From NCBI GenBank assembly GCA_903813345.2, contig CAIIXF020000003.1, positions 4,985,815 through 5,049,814 of the forward strand: a stretch of 64,000 bases of DNA, read 5' to 3'. This stretch comes from Owenia fusiformis (Eukaryota; Annelida; Polychaeta; Sabellida; Oweniidae). Each line of letters starts with the position of its first letter. Position 1 is the first letter of the stretch. This document shows positions 38,201-53,200 of this stretch, in pieces. The notes below the pieces were generated by a model. That model had not been told where the DNA came from and did not search any database. It saw only the letters and a list, made by a program, of their open reading frames with translations. The position numbers and the translations under genes are program-made.

Positions 38201-41200
38201 AAAATTTTATTAAAGAAGCTTTTTACTGAAGAGTCTAATAATAGATAACCTAAAGAATCCTCAAGAAAGATTTTAAATATGAACATTATTTAAATATAAT
38301 CGACAGACTTGATATGCAAAGAAACTTTACACATTTGAGAATAAGTGCTCACAACCTCCAAATTGAGCAAGGGAGATATACAAAACCAAAGAAAACCCCA
38401 ATTGAAGAAAGACTGTGTGTCCATTGCAATATTATTGATGATGAGCATTTTATGATGAAGTGTAAAAAATATCAAAATGACAGATTATTACTTCAAACTG
38501 AATTATCTGATACGGCAAAATCACAAACAAATCAATTTATATACCTCTTAACTTGTATAAATCAAGATTACATCAAGGTTGCAAAATATATTAGTGATGC
38601 CTTCCGAATTTTAGAAAGTAATACTTAATTTAGAAAGGCTAATTCCTGCTGCGCAAAAACATTTTGTAGTAACACATATTTTACATTTTACAGTTAGGCA
38701 TATATAGTATATATATGTACAGGAAAACATAATGAACATTACACTTTCTTGTACCTGACCCTCAGGGGTATGAATGTACTCAATAAATATTCTACATTCT
38801 ATGATATCTGCATGAATGAGTGACATATATGACATATGACTAATATTACTATCCAGGAATGGATGTGATACGAGGGTTGATCATAAAGTTCTCATAATAT
38901 CTCTCTAATTTCTTTATTTTTCAATATTTTCCTATGAAATTTTCACAGAATGTGCAGCATGGAATGTTTTATTGTTCTAGCAAAAAAGATTTAGAATAAC
39001 AGAAACATCAAATAAGAAATGGTTGCCATAGTAACTTGAAATCAAGGCACCCGGGGCAAATAAAAAAACTAGCTATATTAGCCCCCATTTACCATGTTTA
39101 AATACATAATAAGTTGTCAAATAACCTATCAAACACATTAAATTGTCAAATAATATGTGCTCTTGATCGTTGTGAACTATTATAATGGTCATGTGGATTG
39201 TGTGATCTCATAATGGATGATTGTTATGCTTCATTAGAAGTGACTGTTAGACCCCATGACTGTTTTGTCAAGTATCCCGAGGAAAATTGATTTAGTTCAA
39301 TTTTAACATATACAGACCACACACAACGTGTAATTTTGTTGATATCTAGCAATATATTTGTTTTAGATCATGTTTAGTCTGACCAAAGGATCTTACAAAC
39401 TTAACATAACATTTTATCAGTATGAATTTTCTGAAGATCTCTGCATCCATTGCATTCTCTTACTCAGTCATTTCTGATCATTAGCTTTGAGTCTCAGACT
39501 GTGGTATCACATCTAATGAAGCATGAAATAATCCCCTATGACATCACACAATTTACACGATCGATTTATATCATTGTTAAAGCACTTTACAACATATCCA
39601 AGTTAACATTTTAATGTGTTTGGTAATTCATGAGAGAGTTTATTATGTATGCAAACATGGTTAATGAAGCTCATTCTCTCAATTATTTTTATTTGCCCCG
39701 GGTGCCTTGATTTCCCGTTACTATGGCAACCATTTCTTATTAAATATTTCTGTTGAACTAAATATTTTTTGCTGAATTAATAAGACATTCTATGCTGCAC
39801 ATTCTGTGAAAATTTCATTAGAGTATATTGAAAAACAAAGAAATTAGAGAGATATTATGAGAACTTTATGATCAACCCTCGTACTTGCAAAAATGAGTGA
39901 CATATATGACTTGACATATTACTATCCAGGAATGGAAGTGATACTTGCAAAAATGAGTGACATATGACTAATATTACTATCCAGGAATGGAAGTGATACT
40001 TGCAAAAATGAGTGACATATGACTAATATTACTATCCAGGAATGGAAGTGATACTTGCAAAAATGAGTGACATATATGACTTGACATATTACTATCCAGG
40101 AATGGAAGTGATACTTGCAAAAATGAGTGACATATATGACTTGACATATTACTATCCAGGAATGGATGTGATACTTGCGAAAATGAGTGACATATATGAC
40201 TTGACATATTACTATCCAGGAATGGAAGTGATACTTGCAAAAATGAGTGACATATATGACTTGACATATTACTCTCCAGGAATGGAAGTGATACTTGCAA
40301 AAATGAGTGACATATATGACTTGACATATTACTCTCCAGGAATGGAAGTGATACTTGCAAAAATGAGTGACATATATGACTTGACATATTACTATCCAGG
40401 AATGGAAGTGATACTTGCAAAAATGAGTGACATATATGACTTGACATATTACTATCCAGGAATGGAAGTGATACTTGCAAAAATGAGTGACATATATGAC
40501 TTGACATATTACTCTCCAGGAATGGAAGTGATACTTGCAAAAATGAGTGACATATATGACTTGACATATTACTCTCCAGGAATGGAAGTGATACTTGCAA
40601 AAATGAGTGAAATATATGACTTGACATATTACTCTCCAGGAATGGAAGTGATACTTGCAAAAATGAGTGACATATATGACTTGACATATTACTATCCAGG
40701 AATGGAAGTGATACTTGCAAAAATGAGTGACATATATGACTTGACATATTACTATCCAGGAATGGAAGTGATACTTGCAAAAATGAGTGACATATATGAC
40801 TTGACATATTACTCTCCAGGAATGGAAGTGATACTTGCAAAAATGAGTGACATATATGACTTGACATATTACTATCCTGGAATGGAAGTGATACTTGCAA
40901 AAATGAGTGACATATATGACTTGACATATTACTCTCCAGGAATGGAAGTGATACTTGCAAAAATGAGTGACATATATGACTTGACATATTACTCTCCAGG
41001 AATGGAAGTGATACTTGCAAAAATGAGTGACATATATGACTTGACATATTACTCTCCAGTAGTAGGGCTGGCACGATACGGAATGGAATCGGAATTGACT
41101 TCGGAACTTGGCTTCGGAATTCGGAACTTTCGGAATTTCGGATTTTATTTAAAATAGTTCCTACTTCTCTTAAACTCTCATTTATTCTCATTTATTTATT

Positions 41201-44200
41201 CATATAAAACAATCATAGTTTATTTATTTCTATCATTTATTACATATAAAACAACTTTACCAAGTGAAAATGTTTAATAATTATATATATTTATTGATTT
41301 CGTTTCATAGTACTAGTTCCCTATAGCGAGTTAGCGTGTCGCTATAAAGATAAGTGAATGTTCTTTAAGGAAAATAAAAATTCCAAAAATTATCTGAATA
41401 TGAGAAGGTAGGTCCAAAAGTCTGTTTCCGAAGGCAAAATTGAACGGTTCGGACAATAATTCTGTTCTGTACCAGCCCTACTCTCCAGGAATGAGTATGA
41501 TACTTGCAAAAATGAGTGACATATATGACTTGACATAAAACTCTCCAGGAATGAATTTGATACTTGCAAAAATGAGTGACATATATGACTTGACAAATAA
41601 CTCTCCAGGAATGAATATGATACTTGCAAAAATGGGTAACATATATGACTTGACATATAACTCTCCAGGAATGAATATGATACTTGCAAAAATGGGTAAC
41701 ATATATGACTTGACATATAACTCTCCAGGAATGAATATGATACTTGCAAAAATGAGTGACATATATGACTTGACATATAACTCTCCAGGAATGAATATGA
41801 TACTTGCAAAAATGAGTGACATATATGACTTGACATATAACTCTCCAGGAATGAATATGATACTTGCAAAAATGAGTGACATATATGACTTGACATATAA
41901 CTCTCCAGGAATGAATATGATACTTGCAAAAATGAGTGACATATATGACTTGACATATGGCTCTCCAGGAATGAATATGATACTTGCAAAAATGAGTGAC
42001 ATATATGACTTGACATATAACTCTCCAGGAATGAATATGATACTTGCAAAAATGAGTGACATATATGACTTGACATATAACTCTCCAGGAATGAATATGA
42101 TACTTGCAAAAATGAGTGACATATATGACTTGACATATAACTCTCCAGGAATGAATATGATACTTGCAAAAATGAGTGACATATATGACTTGACATATAA
42201 CTCTCCAGGAATGAATGTGATACTTGCAAAAATGAGTGACATATATGACGACATATTACTCTTCCAGCTCACCTATCTTCGGGACAGTTAGCCTCTTGTC
42301 CAGTGAGGAGAACATTGTGGATGTCATACTGCGTCTGCAGCAACAGAAACACATCAAGGCTTGACACCATTGCACTTAGTACTCTGGAATCAAAAATATA
42401 ACTTCACCTTCGTGTATAGGACTTCTAAATGAATAATCACAACTGGATTCTCTTCACTTCAAAGGTCCATGTGCAGTATGGCAAGTGATTTTAGATAGTC
42501 ATATCTTTAACCACGAGTACCTTCTGGGGATAAATACAGTGGTTTTTATTAAAACAATGTTTTCTTTCAGGTGAAGTACCCATGACAATAAAAATACCAA
42601 TCAAACAATTTGAAAAATTATGAATAGGGAACCCATGTCAACAATTTTTTCAAAATGTAAAACCTATTTACTCAAAAGAGGATCTTCTTTTTCTGATTTT
42701 TATTGCATGAAAAGATTATTCAACAAGGGGTCTATACTCTAAGAGCGAGGAGGAAAATTCTTAATAAATGGAGTATGGTTGGTTTGGCAGCATTTTCAGT
42801 TAGAGGGAAGTCTTGGATGAAAATTCTACCTAGGTGATAGCTTCACAGAGTGGTACATAATTCTTTTTTTTCAGGGGTTAGCCCCCCACCCCCCAAAAAC
42901 ACCCCACCCCTGGAAAATAATTTTATCATTCTCAATAATTTTAGATATCTTGATGTTTGTAAGTTACATACATAGACGTTATATATATGAATCATTTGCA
43001 AAATAAATAATGCCAATCACTCCTACAGAATTTGGAAAATACTACAAAGTATGTACCCCAGGGGGCAAATTCGTGACCCATTTTCTTACTTTTTAGAGCC
43101 TCACTTTTCAATCAGACACTGGGAGACATTGAAAAATTTCATGTGAAGTGCCCAGTAGCAGGGCTATAAGCCCTGAAAGGTTCAAACTAATTGAATTAGT
43201 AGGATCCGAGAAAAAAATAGTTGATTTTTTGAAAAATTTGACATTTTTGAGAGGGGTGATTTTGTGTATAACTATAGCTGATGCCTATGGTTTCCAGATC
43301 TATCCCTCTTTGATGATAAATATGGTTTTGAAGTATAGAACTAAGATGTAAAAAATAATTAAAATTGGTTTTAAGGAAGTTTCATGTTTTAAACAAGTTC
43401 AAAATTCCAAGAATTGTACAATATCAGGTCTGAATTTACAAATTTTAGGTAAGACCTTGGATGAGCCTTAGATTTTTTACATCTGTCCCCCTTTGATGAT
43501 ATTTATGGTTTTGTAGTATGGAACTAAGATGTACAAAATAATTTAGATGGGTTTTAAGAAGGTTTAGGAATTTTAACAAGTTCAAAATTTGAAGAATTAT
43601 ACAATATCAGGTCTGAATTTACGAATTTCAGGTAAGACCTTGGATGAGCCTTATATTTTTTATATTTGTCCCTCTTTGATGATATGTATGGTTTTGTAGT
43701 GTGAAACTAATTAGTAAAAAAATAATTAAGATGAATTTGAAGAAAGTTTAAGGATTTTAAATGAGTCCAAAATTTGAAGAATTGTACAATATCAGGTCTG
43801 AATTTATGAATTTCAGGTATGACCTTGGATGACCCTTATGTCTTTTAAATCCTTCCCTCTTTGCTGGTATTTATGGGTTTATAGTGTGGAACTAAGATGT
43901 AAAATATAATTTAGATGAATTCTAAGAAGGTTTAAGGATATTTAACAAGTTCAAAATTTGAAGAATTGTACAATATCAGGTCTGAATTTACGAATTTCAG
44001 GTAAGACCTTGGATGGCTCTTATGTTTTTACATCTGTCACTCTTTGATGATATGTATTGTTTTGTAGTGTGGAACTAAGATGTAAAAATGGTTTAGATGG
44101 TTTTGAAGAGTGTTTAGGGATTGCAATGAGTCCAAAATTTGAAGAATTGTACAATATCAGGTCTGAATTCTCCAATTTCAGGTATAACCTTGGACGACCC

Positions 44201-47200
44201 TTTTGTTTTTACATCTGTTCCTCTTTGATGATATTTATGGTTTTATAGTGTGAAACTTAGATGTAAAATATAATTTAGATGAATTTTAAGAGATTTAAGG
44301 ATTTTAACAAGTTCCAAATTTGAAAAATTGTATAATATCAGGTCTGAATTTATGAATTTCAGGTAAGACCTTGAATGGCTCTTATGTTTTACATCTGTCA
44401 ATCTTTGATGATATGTATTGTTTTGTAATGTGGAACTAAGATGTTAAAAAATGATTCAGATGGTTTTGAAGAGTGTTAAGGGATTTTAATGAGTCCAAAA
44501 TTTAAAGAATTATACAATATCAGGTCTGAATTTCCGAATTATAGGTATGACCTTGGACGACTCTTTTATTTTTTACATCTGTCCCTCTTTAATGACAGTT
44601 ATAGTTTTATGGTATGGACCTAAGATGTAAAATAGAATTTAGATGAATTCTAAGAAGGTTTAAGGATTCTAACAAGTTCAAAATTTGAAGAATTGTACAA
44701 TATCAGGTCTGAATTTGCAAATTTTAGATAAGACCTTGGATGAGCCTTATATTTTTTTACACCTATCCCTCTTTGATGATATGTATGGTTTTGTAGTGTG
44801 GAACTAAGATGTAGAAAATAATTTAGATGCATTTTAAGAAGGTTTAAGGATTTTAATTTGAAGAATTGTTCAATATCAGGTCTGCAATGAATGAATTTTA
44901 GGTATAACCTTGTTTAGCCCATATGATTTTAACAGTTACACCTATCCCCTTTTCATGATTTGGTTTAGTTGTGTGGAAATATGTATAATTTACATCGATT
45001 TTAAAGAAGCTTAACATTTTAAACAAGTTTAAAATCTTGGCGTATTGTACAATATCAGATCTGAAATTAAAGAATTTCAAGTATAATCTTGGTTAGCCCA
45101 TATGATTTTAACACCTATCCCCTTTTCATGATATATTTGGTTTAGTTGTGTGGAAATATGTATAATTTACATCGATTTTAAAGAAGCTTAACATTTTAAA
45201 CAAGTTCAAAATCTTGGCATATTGTACAATATCAGATCTGAAATTAATGAATTTAAAGTATAACCTTGCTTGGCCCTTATATTTTTAACATCTATCCTTT
45301 TTTGATGATATATGATTTAGTAGTGTGGAGCTCATATATAAAACATAATCAAGATGGGTTTTAAAGAAGTTTAAGGTTTTAAATAAGTTCAAATTTTCAC
45401 AAATTGTACAATATCAGAGCTGATATTAATGAATTTTAGGTATTATGTTTTTTACATTTATCCCTTTTTGATGTCATATATGCTTTAGTAGTCTCTACTT
45501 GAAAGCCCATGGTTGAACTAAGATGTAAAACAAAATTTAGACAGGTTTTAAAGAAGTTTAAGGTTTTAAACAAGTTCAAATTTTGACGAATTGTACAATA
45601 TCAGAGCTGATATTAATGAATATTGGGTATTTAGGTGAGCCTTATTTTTTTACATCTATCCCTTTTTGATGACATATATGCTTTAGTAGTGTTGAACTAA
45701 GATGTTAAACAAAATTTAGACAGGTTTTAAAGAAGCTTAAGGTTTAAACAATATAATAAAAAATTGAAGCATTGTATAATAACAGGTCTGGAATTTATTA
45801 ATTTTAGGTAGAACTGTGAATGGCCCTTATTCTTTTTTTACATATATCTCTCTATGATAACATATATGGTTTTGTAGTATGAAACTAAGATGTAAAACAT
45901 AATTTAGATGGGTTTTAAGGAGGTTTAAGGTTTTAAACCTGTTCAAAACTTGACAAATTGTACAATATCATATCTTCTGACATTAACGAATTTCAGGTAT
46001 GTATCTCTCTATGATGATATATATGGTTTAGTAGTATGGAACTTAGATGTAAAACATAATTCAAATGGGTTTTAAGGAAGTTTAAAGGCAGAATCAGATC
46101 TATGGGTGTGACAAAATTACAAGCAACATGTACAGTTCATGTACCAATCTATTCCTTACAATCTCAAATACAATATCTCCAAAAAGATTCACAATGTGTT
46201 AAGTTTAAGGGCAGAATCAGATTTATGGGTGTGACAAAATTACAAGGAACATGTACAATTCATGCACCAATCTATTCCTTACAATCTCAAATACAATATC
46301 TCCAAAAAGATTCACGATGTGTTAAAAATTGATGAAGTTATAATGGATTCAAAAAGCAAAAATGGGTGAAAAATGTTTAAATTCTCCCAAAATAATAAGA
46401 ATGGTAACCATTCTTATGGAAAAATAATACATTATTGTAGAAATCTTTAGTTTTCCTGAAATAAAGGGTGCACTTTTGGGGATTATTAGCAAATAGACAT
46501 GAAAAGGAATGACATAAGCCAGAAATATTCAAAAAGGTCCATGTGCAGTATGGCAAGTGATTTTAGATGGTCATATATTTCACCATGAGTACTTTCTGGG
46601 CATAAATACAGTGGTTTTTATTTTAAAAAATATGTTTTCTTTCAAGTGAAGTCCCCATGAAAATTATAAATTGGGACCCCATGTCAACATTTTTTCTAAA
46701 TGTTTAGAGCCAACCAAGGTTATACTTGAAATGTAGTGTTAATTGCCGAATTAATATTGTACAATGCGCCAAGATTTTGAACATGTGAAAATCCTTACAC
46801 CCTCTTAAAATCCATCTCAATTGTTTTTTACATCTTAGTTCTACACTACAAAACCATACATATCTTCAAAGAGGGACAAATGTAAACAATATATGGCTCA
46901 CCAAAGGTATTACCTGAAATTCGTAAATTCAGACCGGATATTATACAATTTTTCAAATTTTGAACTTCTTAAAATCCTTAAAGTCCTTAAACATTCTTAA
47001 AATTCATCTAAATTATATTTTACATTTTAGTTCGTTACTATAAAAGCAGAAATATCATTAAAGAGGGACAGATATAAAAACATAAGGGTCATCCAAGGTC
47101 ATACCTTAAATTCGTAAATTCAGACCTGATATTGTACAATTCTTCAAATTTTGGACTCATTTAAAATCCTTAAACTTTCTTCAAATCCATCTTAATTATT

Positions 47201-50200
47201 TTTTACTAATTAGTTTCACACTACAAAACCATAAATATCATCAAAGAGGGACAGATGTGAAAAATATATGGCTCACCAAAGGTCTTACCTGAAATTCGTA
47301 AATTCAGACCTGATATTGTACAATTCTTCAAATTTTTAACTTGTTAAAATCCTTAAACCTTCTTAAAAACCATCTAAATTATTTTGTACATCTTAGTTCC
47401 ACACTACAAAGCCATTAATATCATCAAAGGGGGACAGATATAAAAAATCTAAGGCTCATCCAAGGTCTTACCTAAAATTTGTAAATTTAGACCTGATATT
47501 GTACAATTCTTGGAATTTTGAACTTTTTTATACATTAAACTTCCTTAAAACCCATTTTAATTATTTTTTACATCTTAGTTCCATACTTCAAAACCATATT
47601 TATCATCAAAGAGGGATAGATCTGGAAACCATAGGCATCAGCTATAGTCATACACAAAATCACCCCTCTCAAAAATGTCAAATTTTTCAAAAAATCAACA
47701 ATTTTTTTCTCGGCTCCTACTAATTCAATTAGTTTGAACCTTTTGGGGCTTATAGCCCTGCTACTGGGCACTTCACATGAAATTTTTCAATGTCTTCCAG
47801 TGTCTGATTGAAAAGTGAGGCTCTAAATAGTAAGAAAATGGGTCACGAATTTGCCCCCTGGGGTACATACTTTGTACTATTTTTCAAATTCTGGAGGAGT
47901 AATTGGCATTATTTATTTTGCAAATGATTCATATATATAATGTCTATGTATGTAACTTAAAACCATCAAGATATCTAAAATTATTGAAGATGAAAAAATT
48001 ATTTTCCGGGGGCGGGGTGTTTTTGGGGGGTGGGGGGCTAACCCCTGAAAAAAAGAATTATGTACCACTCTGTGAAGCTATCACCTAGGTAGAATTTTCA
48101 TCCAAGACTTCCCTCTAACTGAAAATGCTGCCAAACCAACTATACTCCATTTATTAAGAATTTTCCTCCTCGCTCTTAGAGTACTAAAAGTTCTTCAAAA
48201 GTATAATGGTATTGAAAGTCTAGTTTTGAAGATACCAATTTTCGATGACCAAAATTATGCTGAAAACGATGGATAGCACGAGTTTTCTCAATAGGAAAAC
48301 AACATGGAATATGTGGTTTTTAACTGCATTGCATTCCAATACCCATCCCCTTTTCAGAAATTGTTCATATAGTGTCGAAGAAACTTTTGATATGTTTAAA
48401 TTAAGAAAAACAAGATCCTCTTTTTAGAAAATAAGCCTAACATTTTTAAAAAAGTGCCAAGTGCCATAATTTTTCAGAGAGTTGGATTGCTATTTTATTA
48501 TCATAAAACTACTGTATTTATGGCCAGAAAGTGCTCATGGTGAAAGATATGACTGTCTAAAATCACTTGCCATACTGCACATGGTCCTTTGACATAAAAT
48601 ACCATGTAGAAATCATCAAGTTCTTAAATAAAGGAAGATTCAATCAATGTGTCATATTCATCAAATACAATATAATATGTGGAAGACAAGTGGTTGACAT
48701 GGTGTACTGACCTGCAATAATAAATCCACTTCATTAAATTTCAGCGTATAAACATGTGGAATCATGTCAACATGATCATCCCTATCCTCCATGGCCATGT
48801 GGAATAATGTCAACATGATCATCCCTATCCTCCATGGCCATGTGGAATAATGTCAACATGACCATCCCTATCCTCCATGGCCATGTGGAATCATGTCAAC
48901 ATGACCATCCCTATCCTCCATGGCCATGTGGAATCATGTCAACATGACCATCCCTATCCTCCATGGCCATGTGGAATAATGTCAACATGATCATCCCTAT
49001 CCTCCACGGCCATGTAGAATCATGTCAACATGATCATCCCTATCCTCCATGGCCATGTGGAATCATGTCAACATGATCATCCCTATCCTCCACAGCCATG
49101 TGGAATCATGTCAACATGAACATCTCTACCCTTCATGGCCATGTGGAATCATGTCCACATGATCATCCCTATCCTCCACGGCCATGTGGAATCATGTCAA
49201 CATGATCATCCCTATCCTCCACAGCCATGTGGAATCATGTCAACATGATCATCCCTATCCTCCACAGCCATGTGGAATCATGTCAACATGATCATCCCTA
49301 TCCTCCACAGCCATGTGGAATCATGTCAACATGATCATCCCTATCCTCCACAGCCATGTGGAATCATGTCAACATGAACATCTCTATCCTCCATGGCCAT
49401 GTGGAATCATGTCAACATGATCATCCCTATCCTCCACGGCCATGTGAAATCATGTCAACATGATCATCCCTATCCTCCACAGCCATGTGGAATCATGTCA
49501 ACATGATCATCTCTATCCTCCATGGCCAAGTGGAATCATGTCAAAATGATCATCCCTATCCTCCATGACCATGTGGAATAATATCAACATGACCATCCCT
49601 ATCCTCCATGGCCATGTGGAATGATGTCAACATGACCATCTCTATCCTCCATGACCATGTGGAATGATGTCAACATGACCATCTCTATCCTTTAAGGCCA
49701 TGTGGAATCATGTCAACATGACCATCCCTATCCTCCATGGCCATGTGGAATAATGTCAACATGACCATCCCTATCCTCCACGGCCATGTGGAATAATGTC
49801 AACATGACCATCCCTTTCCTCCATGGCCATGTGGAATCATGTCAACATGACCATCCCTATCCTCCATGGCCATGTGGAATTTCAACACAGATCATCCCTA
49901 TCCTCCATGGCCATGTGGAATAATGTCAACATGATCATCCCTATCCTCCATGGCCATGTGGAATAATGTCAACATGACCATCCCTATCCTCCATGCCCAT
50001 GTGAAATCATGTCAACATGACCATCCCTATCCTCCATGGCCATGTGGAATGTCAACATGATCATCCCTATCCCCCATGGCCATGTGGAATAATGTCAACA
50101 TGATCATCCCTATCCTCCATGGCCATGTGGAATAATGTCAACATGACCATCCCTATCCTCCATGCCCATGTGAAATCATGTCAACATGACCATCCCTATC

Positions 50201-53200
50201 CTCCATGGCCATGTGGAATGTCAACATGACCATCCCTATCCTCCATGCCCATGTGAAATCATGTCAACATGACCATCCCTATCCTCCATGGCCATGTGGA
50301 ATGTCAACATGATCATCCCTATCCCCCATGGCCATGTGGAATAATGTCAACATGATCATCCCTATCCTCCATGGCCATGTGGAATAATGTCAACATGATC
50401 ATCCCTATCCTCCATGGGCATGTGGAATAATGTCAACATGACCATCCCTATCCTCCATGGCCATGTGGAATGTCAACATGATCATCCCTATCCCCCATGG
50501 CCATGTGGAATAATGTCAACATGACCATCTCTATCCCCCATGCCCATGTGGAATCATGTCAACATGATCATCCCTATCCTCCATGGCCATGTGGAATAAT
50601 GTCAACATGACCATCCCTATCCTCCATGGCCATGTGGAATCATGTCAACATGACCATCCCTAATCCTCCATGGCCATGTTTTTCAGCATTATCTAGATTT
50701 TTACAGGAGATTTGTTCTACCTTTCGATCAGATCAACTTATAAATAGTATTACGGATTTTGTCATTTAGTATAAATATAGGTTATTTACTGGGAGGGATT
50801 GAATATGGGTTTTATTCCGAGGGACAATATGATATTGACCGAAGGGTAATATGATATTGACCGAGGGAGCGCAGCGACTGAGTGTCAATATCATATAGCC
50901 CAAGGTCAATATCATATTTTCCGAGGAATAAAACGCATATTCAATCCCAACCAGAAATAACCTATTTATTCCATAATACACCCCTCTAAAATGCTACATT
51001 TGGAAAATGCAGATAACTGGGAAAAAATAACCGGGAAAACGAAAATTGGTTAATATGCTCCAATATGATTTTTTTCCGGGGACAATACGATTTTTTCATG
51101 TAATACGCTCCAATACGATTTTTTCCCGGGGACAATACGATTTTTTCATGTAATACGATTCAATACGATTTTTATTCCTTCATATTTCCCTGGGAAAACA
51201 GTAGTATTATGGAATAATTTGAAATATTCAATTTATCCTACCTCAATCTCTATTCTATTCAAAAGTTTTCTCCTGAGAGATTAACTCTATCCATGGTCAC
51301 ATATTCAGCATAATGTGTAATTTTCCAGAAGATTGACTCCCAATGACTTACATGTTTTCATGTATATTCACGGAGAATTTCTTAGATTTACAGATGTATA
51401 ACTCACCTAAGGCCAAATATGTGTGACTGCTCATAATTAAAGAGTGAATGGATCTTTGCCTCTGTATTTACTACAATCAGTCTGTCTAGCAAATCCTTAA
51501 AAGAAAATAGAAACATGAGTTAGAAACTTGAATGACGCATTCTAGTTTTGGATCAGCATTTCATGACCTTCTTTGATTAAATTGAACCACGTGGGAAGGA
51601 TTTTCCACTCATGTGAAAAAAACATAATTATATTAAATATTTTCCATTTGAGGAGGTTAATTTATTGCTAATAAAATAATATAAAGATATATATAATTAT
51701 GAAATACCTAGGTGCATGCTATGGCTTATGTTAAATATGGTTTGTTTGCGCATTTATTACTACAGGTGTTATACAGTAGAACAAAAACAAGGCATAACAT
51801 GACAACCAACTACAGTGGTTGCTCACAATATCATTAGTTCAATCTTAAGTCAGCCATCAAAAGAATAATAGCAAACAGAGTTAAGGAGGAAGGCAAATGA
51901 GCAAATCCTCACCAATAAATGATAGCATGATGCTAGCAGAACAAAATAAACTATTGCACTTGTTATATGACATGATGGACCCGACCACCCTGCCATTTAA
52001 AGGAAACAGAAGGTCAGAACAAAAATTCAAGATTATGACCTAAATCGATGGAGAAGGGAGGAGAGTCTACATATCACAAGTTAAAGCTATACATGGTCAT
52101 TTTGAAAAAAGGCCATCTTCTACCCAAAAGTGTCATAAGACAGTATGTGCCATGCGTATAATGTACAAAATATGAACAAAATCGCTCCACTACTTTTCGA
52201 GTTACAGCCAAAATCGTAAAATAGCGAGTAAAAGCCGCCATTTATCTAGATGGCTGCCATTTGCTTCTTTAAGATCTACATTTCTAGATTTATTAATGTC
52301 CTATGTAATTTTTTTACATTTAAAACATATTGCTATTACAGCTTTACATATTGTACCTAAATTACTGTAAAATCGGCACTTAAATGGCCGCCATTTTTGA
52401 ATGAGCGGCAATTTTGACAATCAGCTTTCAAGTAGAACTTCTACCTCCATAGGGTATATGTTTACAAAATATGAACAAAATCGGGTTAACGGTATTTGAG
52501 TTATTGCCCGGACAGACGGACAGACATACGTACATATGAACGTAAGAACTATGGATGGACAGACGGAGGCGTTCCCTATATCCCTCCGAACTTCATTCGA
52601 CGGGATAACAAGATGCTAGATATATCTCTTATGGTTCGACTACTCACCAGCCAGAGTAATCTGAGAGTAAGCTTTGGAGAATGGGATGGAATTTCAATGT
52701 GGGATAGACTCTGTGATCTATGTCAACATGAAGTTGAGACTACACTTTATATTGGTTTTTTTTTAAAAAAAACAATGAAAACAGAACACAAATACAATTA
52801 GCGATAAAAAGATACTTGAATGATGTACACATGACAACATCTAACAAGCTGAAATTGGTTTTCGGAGGGGATGGGTGTGTCAGTCATGATGAACTCAAGG
52901 CAATGTCCAGTAATGTGCGTGACATATATATATGTGTATATTAAAAGAACAGAGAAAAACTATTCCACATAATTACTTTCTAAGCCATAAGAATGATGGG
53001 AGTAGTGATCAGTGGCTGAGGATTTGATGTAAAAAGGATTGGTATCGATTTGGAGAACTGAATTCAACAATGTTGTTCTCTTAAACCAATCACTGAAAAC
53101 ATTCTGTAAAAAAACACGGTATTTTATGTAATGTTGACTAATTGACAACAATTTAATGCGAAAATTATTTAGAAATATTTTATATAACTGTTTTTGTTAA

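Larger units (their letters stand above)
38800..42262. repeat. 60-bp minisatellite, interrupted by two transposons
   Basis: Unit AATGGAAGTGATACTTGCAA ... ATGACTTGACATATTACTCT. About 20 copies at 39886-41059 and about 13 at 41481-42262 with a variant unit (AATGAATATGATACTTGC). A single damaged unit lies left of 38870. Because 60 is divisible by 3 and the unit has no stop in some frames, long 20-residue-periodic ORFs appear on both strands. Confidence 0.95.

Noticed and set aside
41390-42291. Long - and + frames across the second half of the 60-bp array
   Set aside because: Periodic frames from a stop-free 60-bp unit. They run into the TBC1D32 exon or the hAT-like element without splice sense.
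43148-48427. Short ORFs inside the 6.1-kb foldback
   Set aside because: The same peptide ([19 protein letters not shown]) appears from both inverted arms. There is no family resemblance and no extended frame, so it is probably fortuitous.
48710-48800. Exon-like - strand frame ([20 protein letters not shown] ... LLLQ|GTCAGT) between two TBC1D32 exons
   Set aside because: It ends in phase 0, whereas the flanking exons join perfectly in phase 2 (FGL-R-VLSAM). Half of it is the 43-bp minisatellite, and the vertebrate protein has nothing at this place.
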